From: HT1-32 sp040219025
GTDB taxonomy: Bacteria > Pseudomonadota > Alphaproteobacteria > Rhodospirillales > HT1-32
Direction: 5' to 3'
DNA length: 64,000 bases
NCBI GenBank assembly: GCA_040219025.1
Contig: JAVJTE010000020.1
Location: 868,001 to 932,000, forward strand
Of this stretch, positions 25,043-35,080 are shown piece by piece (the stretch's first letter is position 1; each line of letters begins with the position of its first letter). A program made the translations under genes and the position numbers. The notes under the pieces were generated by a model. The model was not told the DNA's origin. It did no database searches and worked only from the letters and a program-made list of their open reading frames with translations.

Positions 25043-26510
25043 TCTCGCGGCAAAAACAGGTACAGATATGGCGCAGGCCGGTGCAACCGCTGCAGCGGAG
25101 ATCATCGGCCTGACGGCTGATTCCCGTGAGGTGCGTCCGGGTTTTCTGTTCGCGGCCCTGCCCGGCAGTGTCCGGGACGGTCGCGATTTCATCCCGCAGG
25201 CAATAGCCAGCGGTGCCCGCGCCATTCTTACCACCTCCGATTATCGTCTGAGCAGCCCGGCGGATGGTGTCGCCCTGATCGGCGATGCGGAACCCCGCCG
25301 CCTGTTCGCCCGCACCGCCGCGGCCTTTTATGGCAGACAGCCGGACCATTGCGTGGCGGTGACCGGCACCAACGGCAAGACATCGGTCGCTGTCTTTACC
25401 CGCCAGCTATGGACCCTGCTCGGCCGCAGGGCGGCCAGTATCGGCACGCTCGGCATGCAGTCGCCGGATATCCGGCTTGATGAAAGTCTGACAACGCCTG
25501 ATCCGGTCATGCTGCATGGCCTGCTGGCGCAGCTGGCTGATACCGGCGTCACCCATGCGGTGATGGAGGCTTCCAGCCATGGTCTGGACCAGTACCGTGT
25601 TGACGGTGTTGGCCTGAAAGCGGCTGCTTTCACCAATCTGTCACGCGATCATCTTGATTATCACGGGACGATGGACGCCTATCTCTCGGCAAAGGCCCGA
25701 CTGTTTACCGAGGTGCTGGCCGATGACGGGGTTGCGGTCCTCAATGCCGACGACCCCTGCTTCAGCCGGCTGGAAGAACAGATCAGCGGCCGCTGCCGGA
25801 TCTTGTCATATGGCGTCAATGGCGGGTCTATCGAGATTGCAAAACTGGTGCCGCTGGCCGATGGCCTGGCGGCCCGCCTGGTCATTAACGGCACCGAATA
25901 CGATCTCTCGCTTGGTCTGATCGGTGGCTTTCAGGCCTATAATCTTTGCGCTGCCCTCGGGCTGGTTCTGGCCGAAGAGCAGATCGACCGGGAGGCGGTA
26001 ATTGAAGCTGCGTCAAAGCTGGAGGGCGCGCCGGGCCGGATGCAGCTGGTGGCACGCCGTGCCGGCGGCGGGTCGGTTTTTGTTGATTTCGCCCATACAC
26101 CGGAGGCTCTGAAGACGGTACTGACGGCAATCCGCCCGCATGTCAGCGGATCGCTGAATGTGCTGTTCGGTGCCGGTGGTGACCGTGACCGTGGCAAACG
26201 CCCGCTGATGGGGGAGGCCGCGGCAGCCTGTGCGGATCAGGTAACCGTCACAGACGACAATCCCCGGACCGAGGATGCGGCTGATATCCGCCGCAGCGTA
26301 CTGGCCGGTTGCCCGCAAGCTACAGAGATCGGTGATCGCGCCGAGGCAATCGCGGCCTGCATTAAGGCGCTTGGCCCGGAAGATGCCCTTGTGATTGCCG
26401 GAAAAGGTCATGAAAGCGGCCAGATTGTCGGCGATACCAAATTGCCGTTTGACGACGCACAGGTGGCACGTCAGGCAGTGCTGGATATCGACGGGAGTTT
26501 GATGAGATGA
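25029..26510 (+). CDS. murE: UDP-N-acetylmuramoyl-tripeptide synthetase MurE
   Basis: This 493-residue cytoplasmic Mur ligase adds the third stem residue, meso-diaminopimelate in Proteobacteria, to UDP-MurNAc-L-Ala-D-Glu. It has the ATP-binding VTGTNGKTSVAVF, then MEASSHGLDQ and the substrate-recognition segment DDNPRTEDAADIR, consistent with the DAP motif DNPR. The start is TTG at 25029, giving the usual RLTDLA N-terminus, with GGGAGG upstream inside ftsI. Confidence 0.96.
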   Translation: MRLTDLAAKTGTDMAQAGATAAAEIIGLTADSREVRPGFLFAALPGSVRDGRDFIPQAIASGARAILTTSDYRLSSPADGVALIGDAEPRRLFARTAAAFYGRQPDHCVAVTGTNGKTSVAVFTRQLWTLLGRRAASIGTLGMQSPDIRLDESLTTPDPVMLHGLLAQLADTGVTHAVMEASSHGLDQYRVDGVGLKAAAFTNLSRDHLDYHGTMDAYLSAKARLFTEVLADDGVAVLNADDPCFSRLEEQISGRCRILSYGVNGGSIEIAKLVPLADGLAARLVINGTEYDLSLGLIGGFQAYNLCAALGLVLAEEQIDREAVIEAASKLEGAPGRMQLVARRAGGGSVFVDFAHTPEALKTVLTAIRPHVSGSLNVLFGAGGDRDRGKRPLMGEAAAACADQVTVTDDNPRTEDAADIRRSVLAGCPQATEIGDRAEAIAACIKALGPEDALVIAGKGHESGQIVGDTKLPFDDAQVARQAVLDIDGSLMR

Positions 26511-27928
26511 CGGAACCACTCTGGACAGCATCGGCAGCCATTGCGGCGATGGAAGGAACGGCGGACCGGCAGGACTGGTCTGCGTCGGGGATCTCCATAG
26601 ACAGCAGAACGGTTGCACCGGGTGACCTGTTCATCGCGATTGTCGGCCCGCATTTTGACGGCCATAACTTTGTTGCGGCGGCGCTGGCATCCGGTGCTGT
26701 GGCCGCCGTTGTCACGGCCCGCCCGGATGATGTTCCGGCAGATGCGGCGCTGGTTATTGTTGATGATACGCTCCGCGCTATCGAGCGGCTGGGTCGCGCG
26801 GCGAGGGCACGAACCGGTGCCCGGGTGATTGCGGTCACCGGCAGTGTCGGCAAGACCGGCACAAAGGAAACCTTGCGGAATATTCTTTCCTGCTATGGCG
26901 AAACCCATGCCAATCCCGGCAGCTTCAACAATCACTGGGGCCTGCCGCTGACCCTGGCCCGGATGCCGAAATCGACCGAGTTTGCGGTTCTGGAGCTGGG
27001 CATGAACCATGCGGGGGAACTTGGTCCGTTAAGCCGGATGGCCCGCCCCCATATTGCCCTGATCACCACCATCGCCTCCAACCATATCGGTAATTTTACC
27101 TCGCTTGACGGCATTGCCGATGCCAAGGCGGAAGTGTTCGAGGGGCTGGAGCCGGATGGCTGGGCAATTCTCAATCATGATGACGGCTATCGTGACCGGC
27201 TGGCCGCAGCGGCAGAGAAGCTGGGTGCCCGCCATATCGTCTCTTTCGGGCGGCAGCGCGGGGCAACCGTGCAGTTGCTGCATTGCGACCTGAAACCGGA
27301 CAGTTGCCGGGTGACGGCCAGCCTTGGCGGCCTGCCGCTGACCTGGGATGTCGGCTGTGCCGGTGCGCACTGGGCGATGAACAGTCTGGGAATCATGGCC
27401 GTGATGCAGGCTCTTTCGCTGAATTTCCGTGAGGCAATTGCGGCACTGGCCAGAATGCAGCCACCGGCCGGCAGGGGTGAGCGCAGCATCATTTCGCTGC
27501 CGGACGGCAAGGCAGAACTGATCGACGACAGCTATAATGCGAGCCCGGTATCCATGCGGGCTGCGTTCGACGTGCTGAAAGGTGCGGCCCCTGGTCCGGG
27601 CGGGCGGCGTATCGCGGTCCTGGGTGACATGCTGGAACTCGGCGATCAGGCGGAGCAGGAACATCGCGCCCTTGCCGGTGAACTGACGAGCCGGGGGATT
27701 GATCTGGTCTTCACCTGCGGTCCGCTGATGCGGTCCTGTTCGCGGGAACTGGCCGACACCAGCCGTGGCGGCCACAGCCCGGACTCGCAAAGCCTCGCAC
27801 CCCGCCTGGTTGGTGTTGTTGCGCCGGGGGATGTGGTTCTGGTCAAGGGATCCTATGGCAGCCGGATGTCCGTTGTCGTCGATACACTGAAAAATCTGAA
27901 CATGCCGGTAGCGGCGATGGGGAGCTGA
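26507..27928 (+). CDS. murF: UDP-N-acetylmuramoyl-tripeptide-D-alanyl-D-alanine ligase MurF
   Basis: This 473-residue Mur ligase adds D-Ala-D-Ala to complete the UDP-MurNAc-pentapeptide. The ATP-binding loop VTGSVGKTGTKETL, ELGMNHAGELGPLSRMARP and the C-terminal DDSYNASPVSMRAA are MurF signatures. The start overlaps the murE stop (ATGA). Confidence 0.96.
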   Translation: MTEPLWTASAAIAAMEGTADRQDWSASGISIDSRTVAPGDLFIAIVGPHFDGHNFVAAALASGAVAAVVTARPDDVPADAALVIVDDTLRAIERLGRAARARTGARVIAVTGSVGKTGTKETLRNILSCYGETHANPGSFNNHWGLPLTLARMPKSTEFAVLELGMNHAGELGPLSRMARPHIALITTIASNHIGNFTSLDGIADAKAEVFEGLEPDGWAILNHDDGYRDRLAAAAEKLGARHIVSFGRQRGATVQLLHCDLKPDSCRVTASLGGLPLTWDVGCAGAHWAMNSLGIMAVMQALSLNFREAIAALARMQPPAGRGERSIISLPDGKAELIDDSYNASPVSMRAAFDVLKGAAPGPGGRRIAVLGDMLELGDQAEQEHRALAGELTSRGIDLVFTCGPLMRSCSRELADTSRGGHSPDSQSLAPRLVGVVAPGDVVLVKGSYGSRMSVVVDTLKNLNMPVAAMGS

Positions 27929-27934
27929 CACGTC

Positions 27935-29023
27935 ATGCTGTATAATCTTCTGTTTCCGCTGGCGGACGAGATCAGCTTCTTCAACCTGTTTCGCTATATC
28001 ACCTTCCGGACCGGCGGGGCGGTTGTCACGGCGCTGTTCATCAGCTTTATCTTCGGGCCGCGTGTGATTGCCCTGCTGCGCTCGAAACAGCTGGAAGGCC
28101 AGCCGATCCGTGAAGATGGTCCGGAAAGCCACCTGCTGACAAAGAAGGGCACGCCAACCATGGGCGGGTTCCTGATTCTGCTGGCGCTGGCGCTGGCAAC
28201 CCTGCTCTGGGCCGATCTGACCAACCCCTATGTCTGGGCGGTTTTGCTGGTGACCATCGGTTATGGCCTGATCGGCTTTGCCGATGATTACCTGAAAGTC
28301 ACGAAACGCACGTCAGGCGGCCTGCCGGGCAAACTGAAACTGACCGGCCAGATCGGTGTCGCGCTGGTCGCTTCGCTCTGGATCGCCTCTGTCACCGAGG
28401 CCCCGCTGGCCAATGGCCTGGCAGTACCCTTTCTCAAGGATGTGCTGATCAATCTTGGCTACCTGTTCATTCCCTTCGCAATCTTCGTCATGGTCGGTGC
28501 CTCGAACGCCGTGAACCTGACCGATGGTCTGGATGGCCTTGCCATCGTGCCGGTGATGATTGCCGCCGGCTGCTTTCTGCTGATTGCCTATCTGGTCGGC
28601 AACACGGTCTTTGCCGGTTATCTGCAAATCCATTACGTGCCGGGTGCGGGCGAACTGGCCGTGTTCTGTGGCGCGCTGGTCGGGGCCAGCCTCGGCTTTC
28701 TGTGGTTCAACGCACCGCCGGCAATGGTGTTCATGGGCGATACCGGCTCGCTGTCGATGGGCGGGGCACTGGGCGCGATCAGCGTGATAACGAAACATGA
28801 ACTGGTTCTGGCTATCATCGGCGGATTGTTCGTTCTGGAAACCGTCTCGGTGATTGTTCAGGTCATGTCATTCAAACTTACCGGCAAGCGGGTTTTCCGC
28901 ATGGCGCCACTGCATCATCACTTTGAAAAGAAGGGCTGGGCCGAGCCGACCATCGTCATCCGGTTCTGGATTATCGCCTCGATTCTGGCGATTGCCGGTC
29001 TGGCGACGCTGAAGCTGAGATAG
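27935..29023 (+). CDS. mraY: Phospho-N-acetylmuramoyl-pentapeptide-transferase MraY
   Basis: This 362-residue inner-membrane enzyme with about ten membrane segments moves phospho-MurNAc-pentapeptide to undecaprenyl phosphate, forming lipid I. GTPTMGG, the catalytic DDYLK, NAVNLTDGLDGLA and MAPLHHHFEKKGW are the family motifs. It follows murF after six bases and precedes murD by two. Confidence 0.97.
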   Translation: MLYNLLFPLADEISFFNLFRYITFRTGGAVVTALFISFIFGPRVIALLRSKQLEGQPIREDGPESHLLTKKGTPTMGGFLILLALALATLLWADLTNPYVWAVLLVTIGYGLIGFADDYLKVTKRTSGGLPGKLKLTGQIGVALVASLWIASVTEAPLANGLAVPFLKDVLINLGYLFIPFAIFVMVGASNAVNLTDGLDGLAIVPVMIAAGCFLLIAYLVGNTVFAGYLQIHYVPGAGELAVFCGALVGASLGFLWFNAPPAMVFMGDTGSLSMGGALGAISVITKHELVLAIIGGLFVLETVSVIVQVMSFKLTGKRVFRMAPLHHHFEKKGWAEPTIVIRFWIIASILAIAGLATLKLR

Positions 29024-29025
29024 CC

Positions 29026-30441
29026 ATGATCCCGATCTTCTTCTTTGAAGGCTATGAAGTCGCGGTTCTGGGACTCGGCAAGTCAGGGATTGCTGCCGCA
29101 CAGGCGCTGATGAAATCCGGCGCTGATGTCTGGGCCTGGGACGATAACGAGGACGCCCGGCAGAAAGCACGGGCGCTGGATATCCCGCTGGTCGACCTGC
29201 ACAGCTGCAACCTGGCCGACCTCACGACGCTGGTGCTCAGCCCGGGCATCCCGCATACCTTCCCCGAGCCGCATCCTGTCGTCACCCGGTTCCGCGAGGC
29301 CGGGCTGGAGGTGGTCTGCGATATTGAGCTGCTGGCCCGGGCGATGCGTGATTCAGCCTATATCGGCGTCACCGGGACGAACGGCAAGTCGACGACGACG
29401 GCCCTGCTCGGCCATATTCTGCAGCTTTCCGGACGGGATTGCGAGGTCGGTGGCAATCTGGGCCAGCCCGCGCTGACCCTCAACCGGCTGGACGAGAACG
29501 GTGTTTATCTGCTGGAAATGTCCTCCTATCAGCTGGAGCTGGTCCCCTCGATCACCTTTGATTTTGCTGTCCTGCTGAATATCGGCGAAGACCATCTCGA
29601 CCGGCATGGCGGTATGGACGGCTATATCGCTGCCAAGCGCCGCATCTTTCATCGCCAGACCAGTCCGCGTGCCGCGATTATCGGTATCGATGATCCGGTT
29701 TGCCGCCGCATCTATGACGATCTGAAAGCCGCCGGTGATCAGGTCATCATTCCGGTTTCCGTCAATGAACGGGTCCATGGCGGAATCTATGTCATTGATG
29801 GCTGGCTGTATGACGATATGGACGGCAAGGAAGTGCAGGCGATCAATCTGAACGATCTGCCGCAACTGCCGGGCAAACATAACTGGCAGAATGCCGCCGC
29901 CGCCTATGCGACGGCCCGGTCAGCCGGTGTGGCAGCCCCGACGATTGCCGCCTGCATGCGCTCGTTTCAGGGATTGCCGCATCGTCAGGAAATCGCCGGA
30001 CTGGTCGATGGTGTGCTGTATGTCAACGACAGCAAGGCAACAAATGCCGAAGCCGCCTCCAAGGCGCTGGGCTGTTATCAGACGATTTACTGGATCGCGG
30101 GCGGGCGGGCCAAGGAGGGCGGCATTGCCAGCCTTGCCCCCTGGTTCCCGCGCATCCGCAAGGCTTTCCTGATTGGTGAATCCGCCGATGCTTTCGCCGG
30201 AACGCTGGGTGATCTGGTGCCGTTCGAGATATCCGGAACACTGGAAACTGCTGTCGCCCATGCCCGGGAACAGGCGCTGGCGGATGGTGAGGCGGGTGCG
30301 GTGGTGTTGCTGTCACCGGCCTGTGCGTCCTGGGACCAGTTCAGAAGTTTTGAACATCGCGGTGATAGGTTCTGCGATCTGGTGGACGACCTGCCGGGTG
30401 AACGGGAAACACTGGACGGTTATTCGGGAGGGATGCAATGA
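29026..30441 (+). CDS. murD: UDP-N-acetylmuramoylalanine-D-glutamate ligase MurD
   Basis: This 471-residue Mur ligase adds D-glutamate to UDP-MurNAc-L-Ala. The N-terminal nucleotide fold (VLGLGKSGIAAA), the ATP loop TGTNGKSTTTAL, EMSSYQLE, GEDHLDRHGGMDGY and NDSKATNAEAASKAL are typical of MurD. It overlaps ftsW by four bases. Confidence 0.96.
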   Translation: MIPIFFFEGYEVAVLGLGKSGIAAAQALMKSGADVWAWDDNEDARQKARALDIPLVDLHSCNLADLTTLVLSPGIPHTFPEPHPVVTRFREAGLEVVCDIELLARAMRDSAYIGVTGTNGKSTTTALLGHILQLSGRDCEVGGNLGQPALTLNRLDENGVYLLEMSSYQLELVPSITFDFAVLLNIGEDHLDRHGGMDGYIAAKRRIFHRQTSPRAAIIGIDDPVCRRIYDDLKAAGDQVIIPVSVNERVHGGIYVIDGWLYDDMDGKEVQAINLNDLPQLPGKHNWQNAAAAYATARSAGVAAPTIAACMRSFQGLPHRQEIAGLVDGVLYVNDSKATNAEAASKALGCYQTIYWIAGGRAKEGGIASLAPWFPRIRKAFLIGESADAFAGTLGDLVPFEISGTLETAVAHAREQALADGEAGAVVLLSPACASWDQFRSFEHRGDRFCDLVDDLPGERETLDGYSGGMQ

Positions 30442-31559
30442 GCGGTCTCGCACGGACAGATACATCAATTGTCGGTCGCTGGTGGTGGACGGTCGACCGC
30501 TGGTCACTGGCCGCCCTGCTGTTTCTGGTCGCAATCGGGGCCATCCTGACGCTGACCGCCAGCCCGCCGGTGGCGGAACGGATCGGGCTTGGCGGTTTCC
30601 ATTTCGTGAAGCGCCAGTTCCTGTTTCTGCCGATGGCGGTCGCCCTGATCCTTGCTATCTCGCTGCTTGATCCCCGCAATATCCGGCGGATGGCAACGAT
30701 TGGTTTTATCATTTCGCTGATACTGGCGGCGATGTGTCTTGTTATCGGCCCCGAAATCAAGGGGGCACAGCGCTGGCTGAATATCGGCGGCTTCTCGATC
30801 CAGCCTTCCGAATTCATCAAACCCGCCTTTGCCGTGGTGGCCGCCTGGATGTTCTCGGAAGGCAGGTTGAAACGGGACTTTCCGGGTCATCTGATCTGCT
30901 TCGGACTATATGCGGTGACGGCGGCTGTTCTGCTGTTACAGCCGGATGTCGGCATGACCATCGTTATCACCGCGGTCTGGATGGCACAGTTCTTCCTGGC
31001 CGGCCTGTCGATGATCTGGGTTATCGGGCTGATTGGTCTGGGAATTGCCGGTGCCGTCTCGGCCTATCTTTTCATCGATCATGTGCAAAGCCGGGTTGAC
31101 CGTTTCCTCAATCCGGAATCCGGAGATACCTTCCAGATTACCACGGCGCTGGACGGTTTTCGCAACGGTGGTCTGATGGGACAGGGACCGGGTGAGGGGC
31201 TGTACAAGCTGCGGCTGCCCGATGCTCATGCGGATTTCGTCTTTGCGGTCGCCGGGGAAGAATTCGGCACCATCGCCTGTATTCTGATCGTCGCGCTGTT
31301 CGCCTTTATCGTGCTGCGCGGCTTTGCCCGGGTGCTGCGCGAGCAGAATCTGTTCATCCTGCTGGCCTCTGCCGGTTTGCTGACCCAGTTCGGTCTGCAA
31401 TCGCTGGTGAATATGGCCTCATCGCTGCATCTGATGCCGACCAAGGGCATGACGCTGCCGTTCATTTCCTACGGTGGCTCTTCCGTTCTGGCGCTGGCGA
31501 TCGGCATGGGCATGGTGCTGGCGCTGACCCGCCGCCGGGTCAGCGGAGAAGAACTTTGA
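30438..31559 (+). CDS. ftsW: Septal glycan polymerase FtsW
   Basis: This 373-residue SEDS-family membrane protein with about ten membrane segments polymerises glycan strands with FtsI. QRWLNIGGFSIQPSEFIKPA, GDTFQITTALDGFRNGG and PFISYGGSS are the SEDS blocks; the first contains the family's QPSE motif. The start overlaps the murD stop codon, and the end overlaps the murG TTG start. Confidence 0.95.
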   Translation: MSGLARTDTSIVGRWWWTVDRWSLAALLFLVAIGAILTLTASPPVAERIGLGGFHFVKRQFLFLPMAVALILAISLLDPRNIRRMATIGFIISLILAAMCLVIGPEIKGAQRWLNIGGFSIQPSEFIKPAFAVVAAWMFSEGRLKRDFPGHLICFGLYAVTAAVLLLQPDVGMTIVITAVWMAQFFLAGLSMIWVIGLIGLGIAGAVSAYLFIDHVQSRVDRFLNPESGDTFQITTALDGFRNGGLMGQGPGEGLYKLRLPDAHADFVFAVAGEEFGTIACILIVALFAFIVLRGFARVLREQNLFILLASAGLLTQFGLQSLVNMASSLHLMPTKGMTLPFISYGGSSVLALAIGMGMVLALTRRRVSGEEL

Positions 31560-32668
31560 AGACAGGGCCTGTCGTCCTTGCCGCCGGGGGAACCGGCGGC
31601 CATGTGTTTCCGGCAGAGGCGCTGGCACGAGTTCTTATGCGGCGCGGCCACCGGCTGATTTTCGTGACTGACCGGCGGGGCGGTGCCTATAGCGGCGCGC
31701 TGGCTGATGTGGAAACTCACCGTGTTCATGCCGGCGGGATTGCCGGTGCCAGTTTTCTGGGTCGTGTGCGGGGCGCGGCACAACTCGCCGTGGGTGTCTT
31801 GCAGGCCGGCAAGGTTCTGGCGCAGGCCCGGCCTTCTGTCGTCGTGGGCTTTGGTGGCTATGCCTCGATCCCGGCGATGATTGCGGCAACACGGTCTGGC
31901 CGTCTGGCGGCCATTCATGAACAGAATGCGGTACTGGGGCGGGCGAACCGCCTGCTGGCACCACGGGTGAAACGGATCGCAACCTCCTTTGCAGAGGTCC
32001 GGCGGATTGCTGCCAATCAGCGCGACAAGGTGGTCTATACCGGCATGCCCGTCCGCGATGCGGTGGTGGAGATGCGCGACCGGCCGTTCCCGCCAATGAC
32101 CGACAGGCTGCATCTGCTGGTCGTCGGCGGCAGCCAGGGGGCGGCCATTCTGGGCGAGGTCCTGCCCCGGGCGATCAGTGGCCTGAGTGATGATCTGAAG
32201 CAACGCCTTGTGGTCACCCAGCAGGCCCGGCCGGAACTGCTGGAGCAGGTACAGGCGGCCTATGCGGAAACCGGCGTTCAGTCGGAAGTCGCCGCCTTTT
32301 TCGATGATCTTCCGGCCCGGTTGTCGGATGCCCATCTGCTGGTCTGCCGGGCCGGTGCCTCGACGGTGGCCGAACTCACCACAGCCGGTCGTCCGGCCAT
32401 ACTGGTTCCCTACCCCCACGCGGTTGACGATCACCAGACAGCGAATGCCCATGCCGTTGATACGGTGGGGGGCGGCTGGCTGATCCCGCAGCCGGGATTT
32501 ACGGTCGGTGCCCTGACGGCCCGGCTGTCAGAACTGTTCAATTCACCCTCCGCCCTGCCGGCGGCTGCCGTCTGCGCAGCGCGTGCCGGTCGCCCGGACG
32601 CGGCGGAACGACTGGCCGATATGGTCGAAGACCTGATCGCCGGAAACGGTAAAAAGGAAGCCGCATGA
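31556..32668 (+). CDS. murG: UDP-GlcNAc:lipid I GlcNAc transferase MurG
   Basis: This 370-residue GT28 glycosyltransferase converts lipid I to lipid II at the inner face of the membrane. The N-terminal glycine-rich AAGGTGGHVFPAEALA, HEQNAVLGRANR, GGSQGA and the C-terminal CRAGASTVAEL blocks are the family signatures. The start codon is TTG overlapping the ftsW stop; this gives the expected N-terminus just before the first strand. Confidence 0.96.
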   Translation: MKTGPVVLAAGGTGGHVFPAEALARVLMRRGHRLIFVTDRRGGAYSGALADVETHRVHAGGIAGASFLGRVRGAAQLAVGVLQAGKVLAQARPSVVVGFGGYASIPAMIAATRSGRLAAIHEQNAVLGRANRLLAPRVKRIATSFAEVRRIAANQRDKVVYTGMPVRDAVVEMRDRPFPPMTDRLHLLVVGGSQGAAILGEVLPRAISGLSDDLKQRLVVTQQARPELLEQVQAAYAETGVQSEVAAFFDDLPARLSDAHLLVCRAGASTVAELTTAGRPAILVPYPHAVDDHQTANAHAVDTVGGGWLIPQPGFTVGALTARLSELFNSPSALPAAAVCAARAGRPDAAERLADMVEDLIAGNGKKEAA

Positions 32669-34074
32669 GAACCCTGCCCCTGTCCATTGGCGCCATTCAT
32701 TTCGTCGGTATCGGCGGCATCGGCATGAGTGGTATTGCCGAAGTCCTCAACCAGCTGGGATATCAGGTCAAGGGGAGCGACATTTCCGACAATGCCAATG
32801 TACAGCGCCTGCGCGGACTGGGGATCGAGGTCCATGTCGGACATCGCGCCGAGAATGTCGGGGATGCATCGGTGGTGGTCGTCTCGACGGCAGTGAAAGC
32901 CGACAATCCGGAAGTGGTGGCCGCACGGGCTGCCCTGATACCCGTTGTCCGGCGGGCGGAGATGCTGGGCGAGCTGATGCGTCTGAAATGGGCGATTGCC
33001 GTCGGCGGTACCCACGGCAAGACCACCACGACATCGCTGGTGGCGGCGATGCTGGACGCGGCAGAGCTTGATCCCACTGTCATCAATGGCGGTATCATCA
33101 ACGCCTATGGTACCAACGCGCGGGTAGGGGAAGGCGAATGGATGGTGGCCGAGGCGGATGAAAGTGACGGCTCGTTCCTGAAACTGCCGGCAACGATTGC
33201 CGTTGTGACCAATATCGACCCGGAACATCTCGATCATTACGGCGATTTCGACACCCTGAAACGGGCGTTCGACAGTTTCGTCGCCAACATTCCGTTCTAT
33301 GGTTTTGCCGCGCTCTGCGTCGATCATCCGGAGGTGCAGGCGATGATTCCCCGTGTCTCGGACCGGAAGATCATCACCTATGGCCTGACGCCGCAGGCTG
33401 ATGTGCGGGCGCTGAATATTGATATCGGACCGGGTGGCGCGAAATTCGATGTGACGGTTTCTGACCGTGCGGCCACCCCGCCCCGACAGATGACTGATCT
33501 GCGACTGCCGATGTATGGCCGCCATAATGTGCAGAACTCGCTGGCGGCTATTGCGATTGCCTGCGAGATGGGCCTGTCGGAAGAGGTCATTCGCAAGGCG
33601 CTTGCCGGCTTCAAGGGTGTGAAGCGCCGGTTCACCCGCACCGGTGAATGGAACGGCGTGACCGTGATCGATGATTATGGCCATCACCCGGTGGAGATCA
33701 GTGCCGTTCTGAAAGCCGCCCGTGAGGCGTCGGCAGGCAATGTCATCGCGGTGGTGCAGCCACATCGCTACACCCGGCTGCGCGATCTGTTTGAAGATTT
33801 CTGCACCTGTTTCAACGATGCGGATACGGTGATTGTTGCCAATGTCTATGAAGCCGGTGAAACCCCGATCGAGAATATCAACCGGGATGCGCTTGTCGAA
33901 GGACTGAAACTCCGCGGTCATCGTCAGGCACTGCCGCTGGAAAGCCCGGAGGGGCTGGCAGCTATGGTGCGCGAACGGGCAAAGTCCGGGGATATGGTGG
34001 TCTGCCTCGGGGCCGGGTCGATCACTGCCTGGGCCAACGCCTTGCCGGGAGAGTTGAAAGCCGGTGACGCGTGA
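32665..34074 (+). CDS. murC: UDP-N-acetylmuramate-L-alanine ligase MurC
   Basis: This 469-residue Mur ligase adds L-alanine to UDP-MurNAc. IHFVGIGGIGMSGIAEVL at the N-terminus, the ATP loop GGTHGKTTTTSL, EADESDGSFL and DDYGHHPVEI are diagnostic. It overlaps murG by four bases. A 70-base gap separates it from murB, one of the few breaks in the coupled series. Confidence 0.97.
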   Translation: MRTLPLSIGAIHFVGIGGIGMSGIAEVLNQLGYQVKGSDISDNANVQRLRGLGIEVHVGHRAENVGDASVVVVSTAVKADNPEVVAARAALIPVVRRAEMLGELMRLKWAIAVGGTHGKTTTTSLVAAMLDAAELDPTVINGGIINAYGTNARVGEGEWMVAEADESDGSFLKLPATIAVVTNIDPEHLDHYGDFDTLKRAFDSFVANIPFYGFAALCVDHPEVQAMIPRVSDRKIITYGLTPQADVRALNIDIGPGGAKFDVTVSDRAATPPRQMTDLRLPMYGRHNVQNSLAAIAIACEMGLSEEVIRKALAGFKGVKRRFTRTGEWNGVTVIDDYGHHPVEISAVLKAAREASAGNVIAVVQPHRYTRLRDLFEDFCTCFNDADTVIVANVYEAGETPIENINRDALVEGLKLRGHRQALPLESPEGLAAMVRERAKSGDMVVCLGAGSITAWANALPGELKAGDA

Positions 34075-34144
34075 GGGAGCGCCATTCTCCGGGACGCGAT
34101 CAGGCCGCTGCCGGGCTGAAGGTTCCCGATAACGGATCAGACCA

Positions 34145-35080
34145 GTGACGGCGGGTCATTCGACAGGCCTGGCCTGGCGGGACGGGCTGCCGGATGTCCG
34201 GGGTCGTCTTGAGTTTGATGCGGATATCGCAAAGGTCACATGGTTCCGGACCGGCGGGCCGGCCGATGTTGCCTTCCGGCCGGCAGATGAGGAAGACCTC
34301 TCGGCATTTCTGTCCTGCCTCGATCCATCGATTTCCGTGACTGTCCTCGGTATCGGATCGAATTTGCTGATCCGCGATGGTGGAATTCGCGGTGTCGTGA
34401 TCCGGCTGGGCAGGGGGTTCAGCGACCTGCATGTCGCAGGCACAGACATAATCGCCGGGGCGGCGGCGCCCGACCGAAATGTCGCGCTGGCAGCGGCGAA
34501 GGCCGGGATTGCCGGACTGGCGTTTCTTACCGGAATTCCCGGCACGATCGGCGGCGCTCTCCGGATGAATGCCGGGGCCTATGGCCGGGAAATGAAAGAT
34601 ATCCTCGTCACCGCCCGGGCAGTTGATCGCAACGGGCAGGTTCATGAGGCGGCGGCAGGTGATCTCGGGCTGACCTATCGCCATTCCTCGGCACCGGCGG
34701 ACTGGATATTTACCCGCGCTACGCTGTCGGGAGAGCCGGGCGAGGCGGCAGAAATTCGCGCTGCCATGGAGGAAATTGACCGGACCCGGGCGCAAGCCCA
34801 GCCGCTGAAGACCCGTACCGGCGGATCGACTTTCAAAAATCCGCCGGGTGAAAAGGCCTGGCAGCTGATCGATCGTGCCGGGTGCCGGGGGTTGCGGATT
34901 GGTGATGCACAGGTTTCGGAGAAGCACTGCAATTTCCTGCTGAATACAGGCCATGCCAGCGCAGCAGATATCGAGTCGCTGGGCGAGGAAGTGCGTCGTC
35001 GCGTGCGGGAGACAACCGGACATTCCCTTGAATGGGAAATCAAACGGCTGGGTGAACCGGCCATGAAGGAGATGTCATGA
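34145..35080 (+). CDS. murB: UDP-N-acetylenolpyruvoylglucosamine reductase MurB
   Basis: This 311-residue FAD enzyme reduces enolpyruvyl-UDP-GlcNAc to UDP-MurNAc. FRTGGPADV, GIGSNLLIRDGG, IPGTIGGALRMNAGAYG and GGSTFKNPPGEKAWQLID (with the catalytic Ser) are present. The start is GTG 34145; an in-frame TAA stop lies 15 bases upstream, so no longer form is possible. It overlaps ddl by four bases. Confidence 0.96.
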   Translation: MTAGHSTGLAWRDGLPDVRGRLEFDADIAKVTWFRTGGPADVAFRPADEEDLSAFLSCLDPSISVTVLGIGSNLLIRDGGIRGVVIRLGRGFSDLHVAGTDIIAGAAAPDRNVALAAAKAGIAGLAFLTGIPGTIGGALRMNAGAYGREMKDILVTARAVDRNGQVHEAAAGDLGLTYRHSSAPADWIFTRATLSGEPGEAAEIRAAMEEIDRTRAQAQPLKTRTGGSTFKNPPGEKAWQLIDRAGCRGLRIGDAQVSEKHCNFLLNTGHASAADIESLGEEVRRRVRETTGHSLEWEIKRLGEPAMKEMS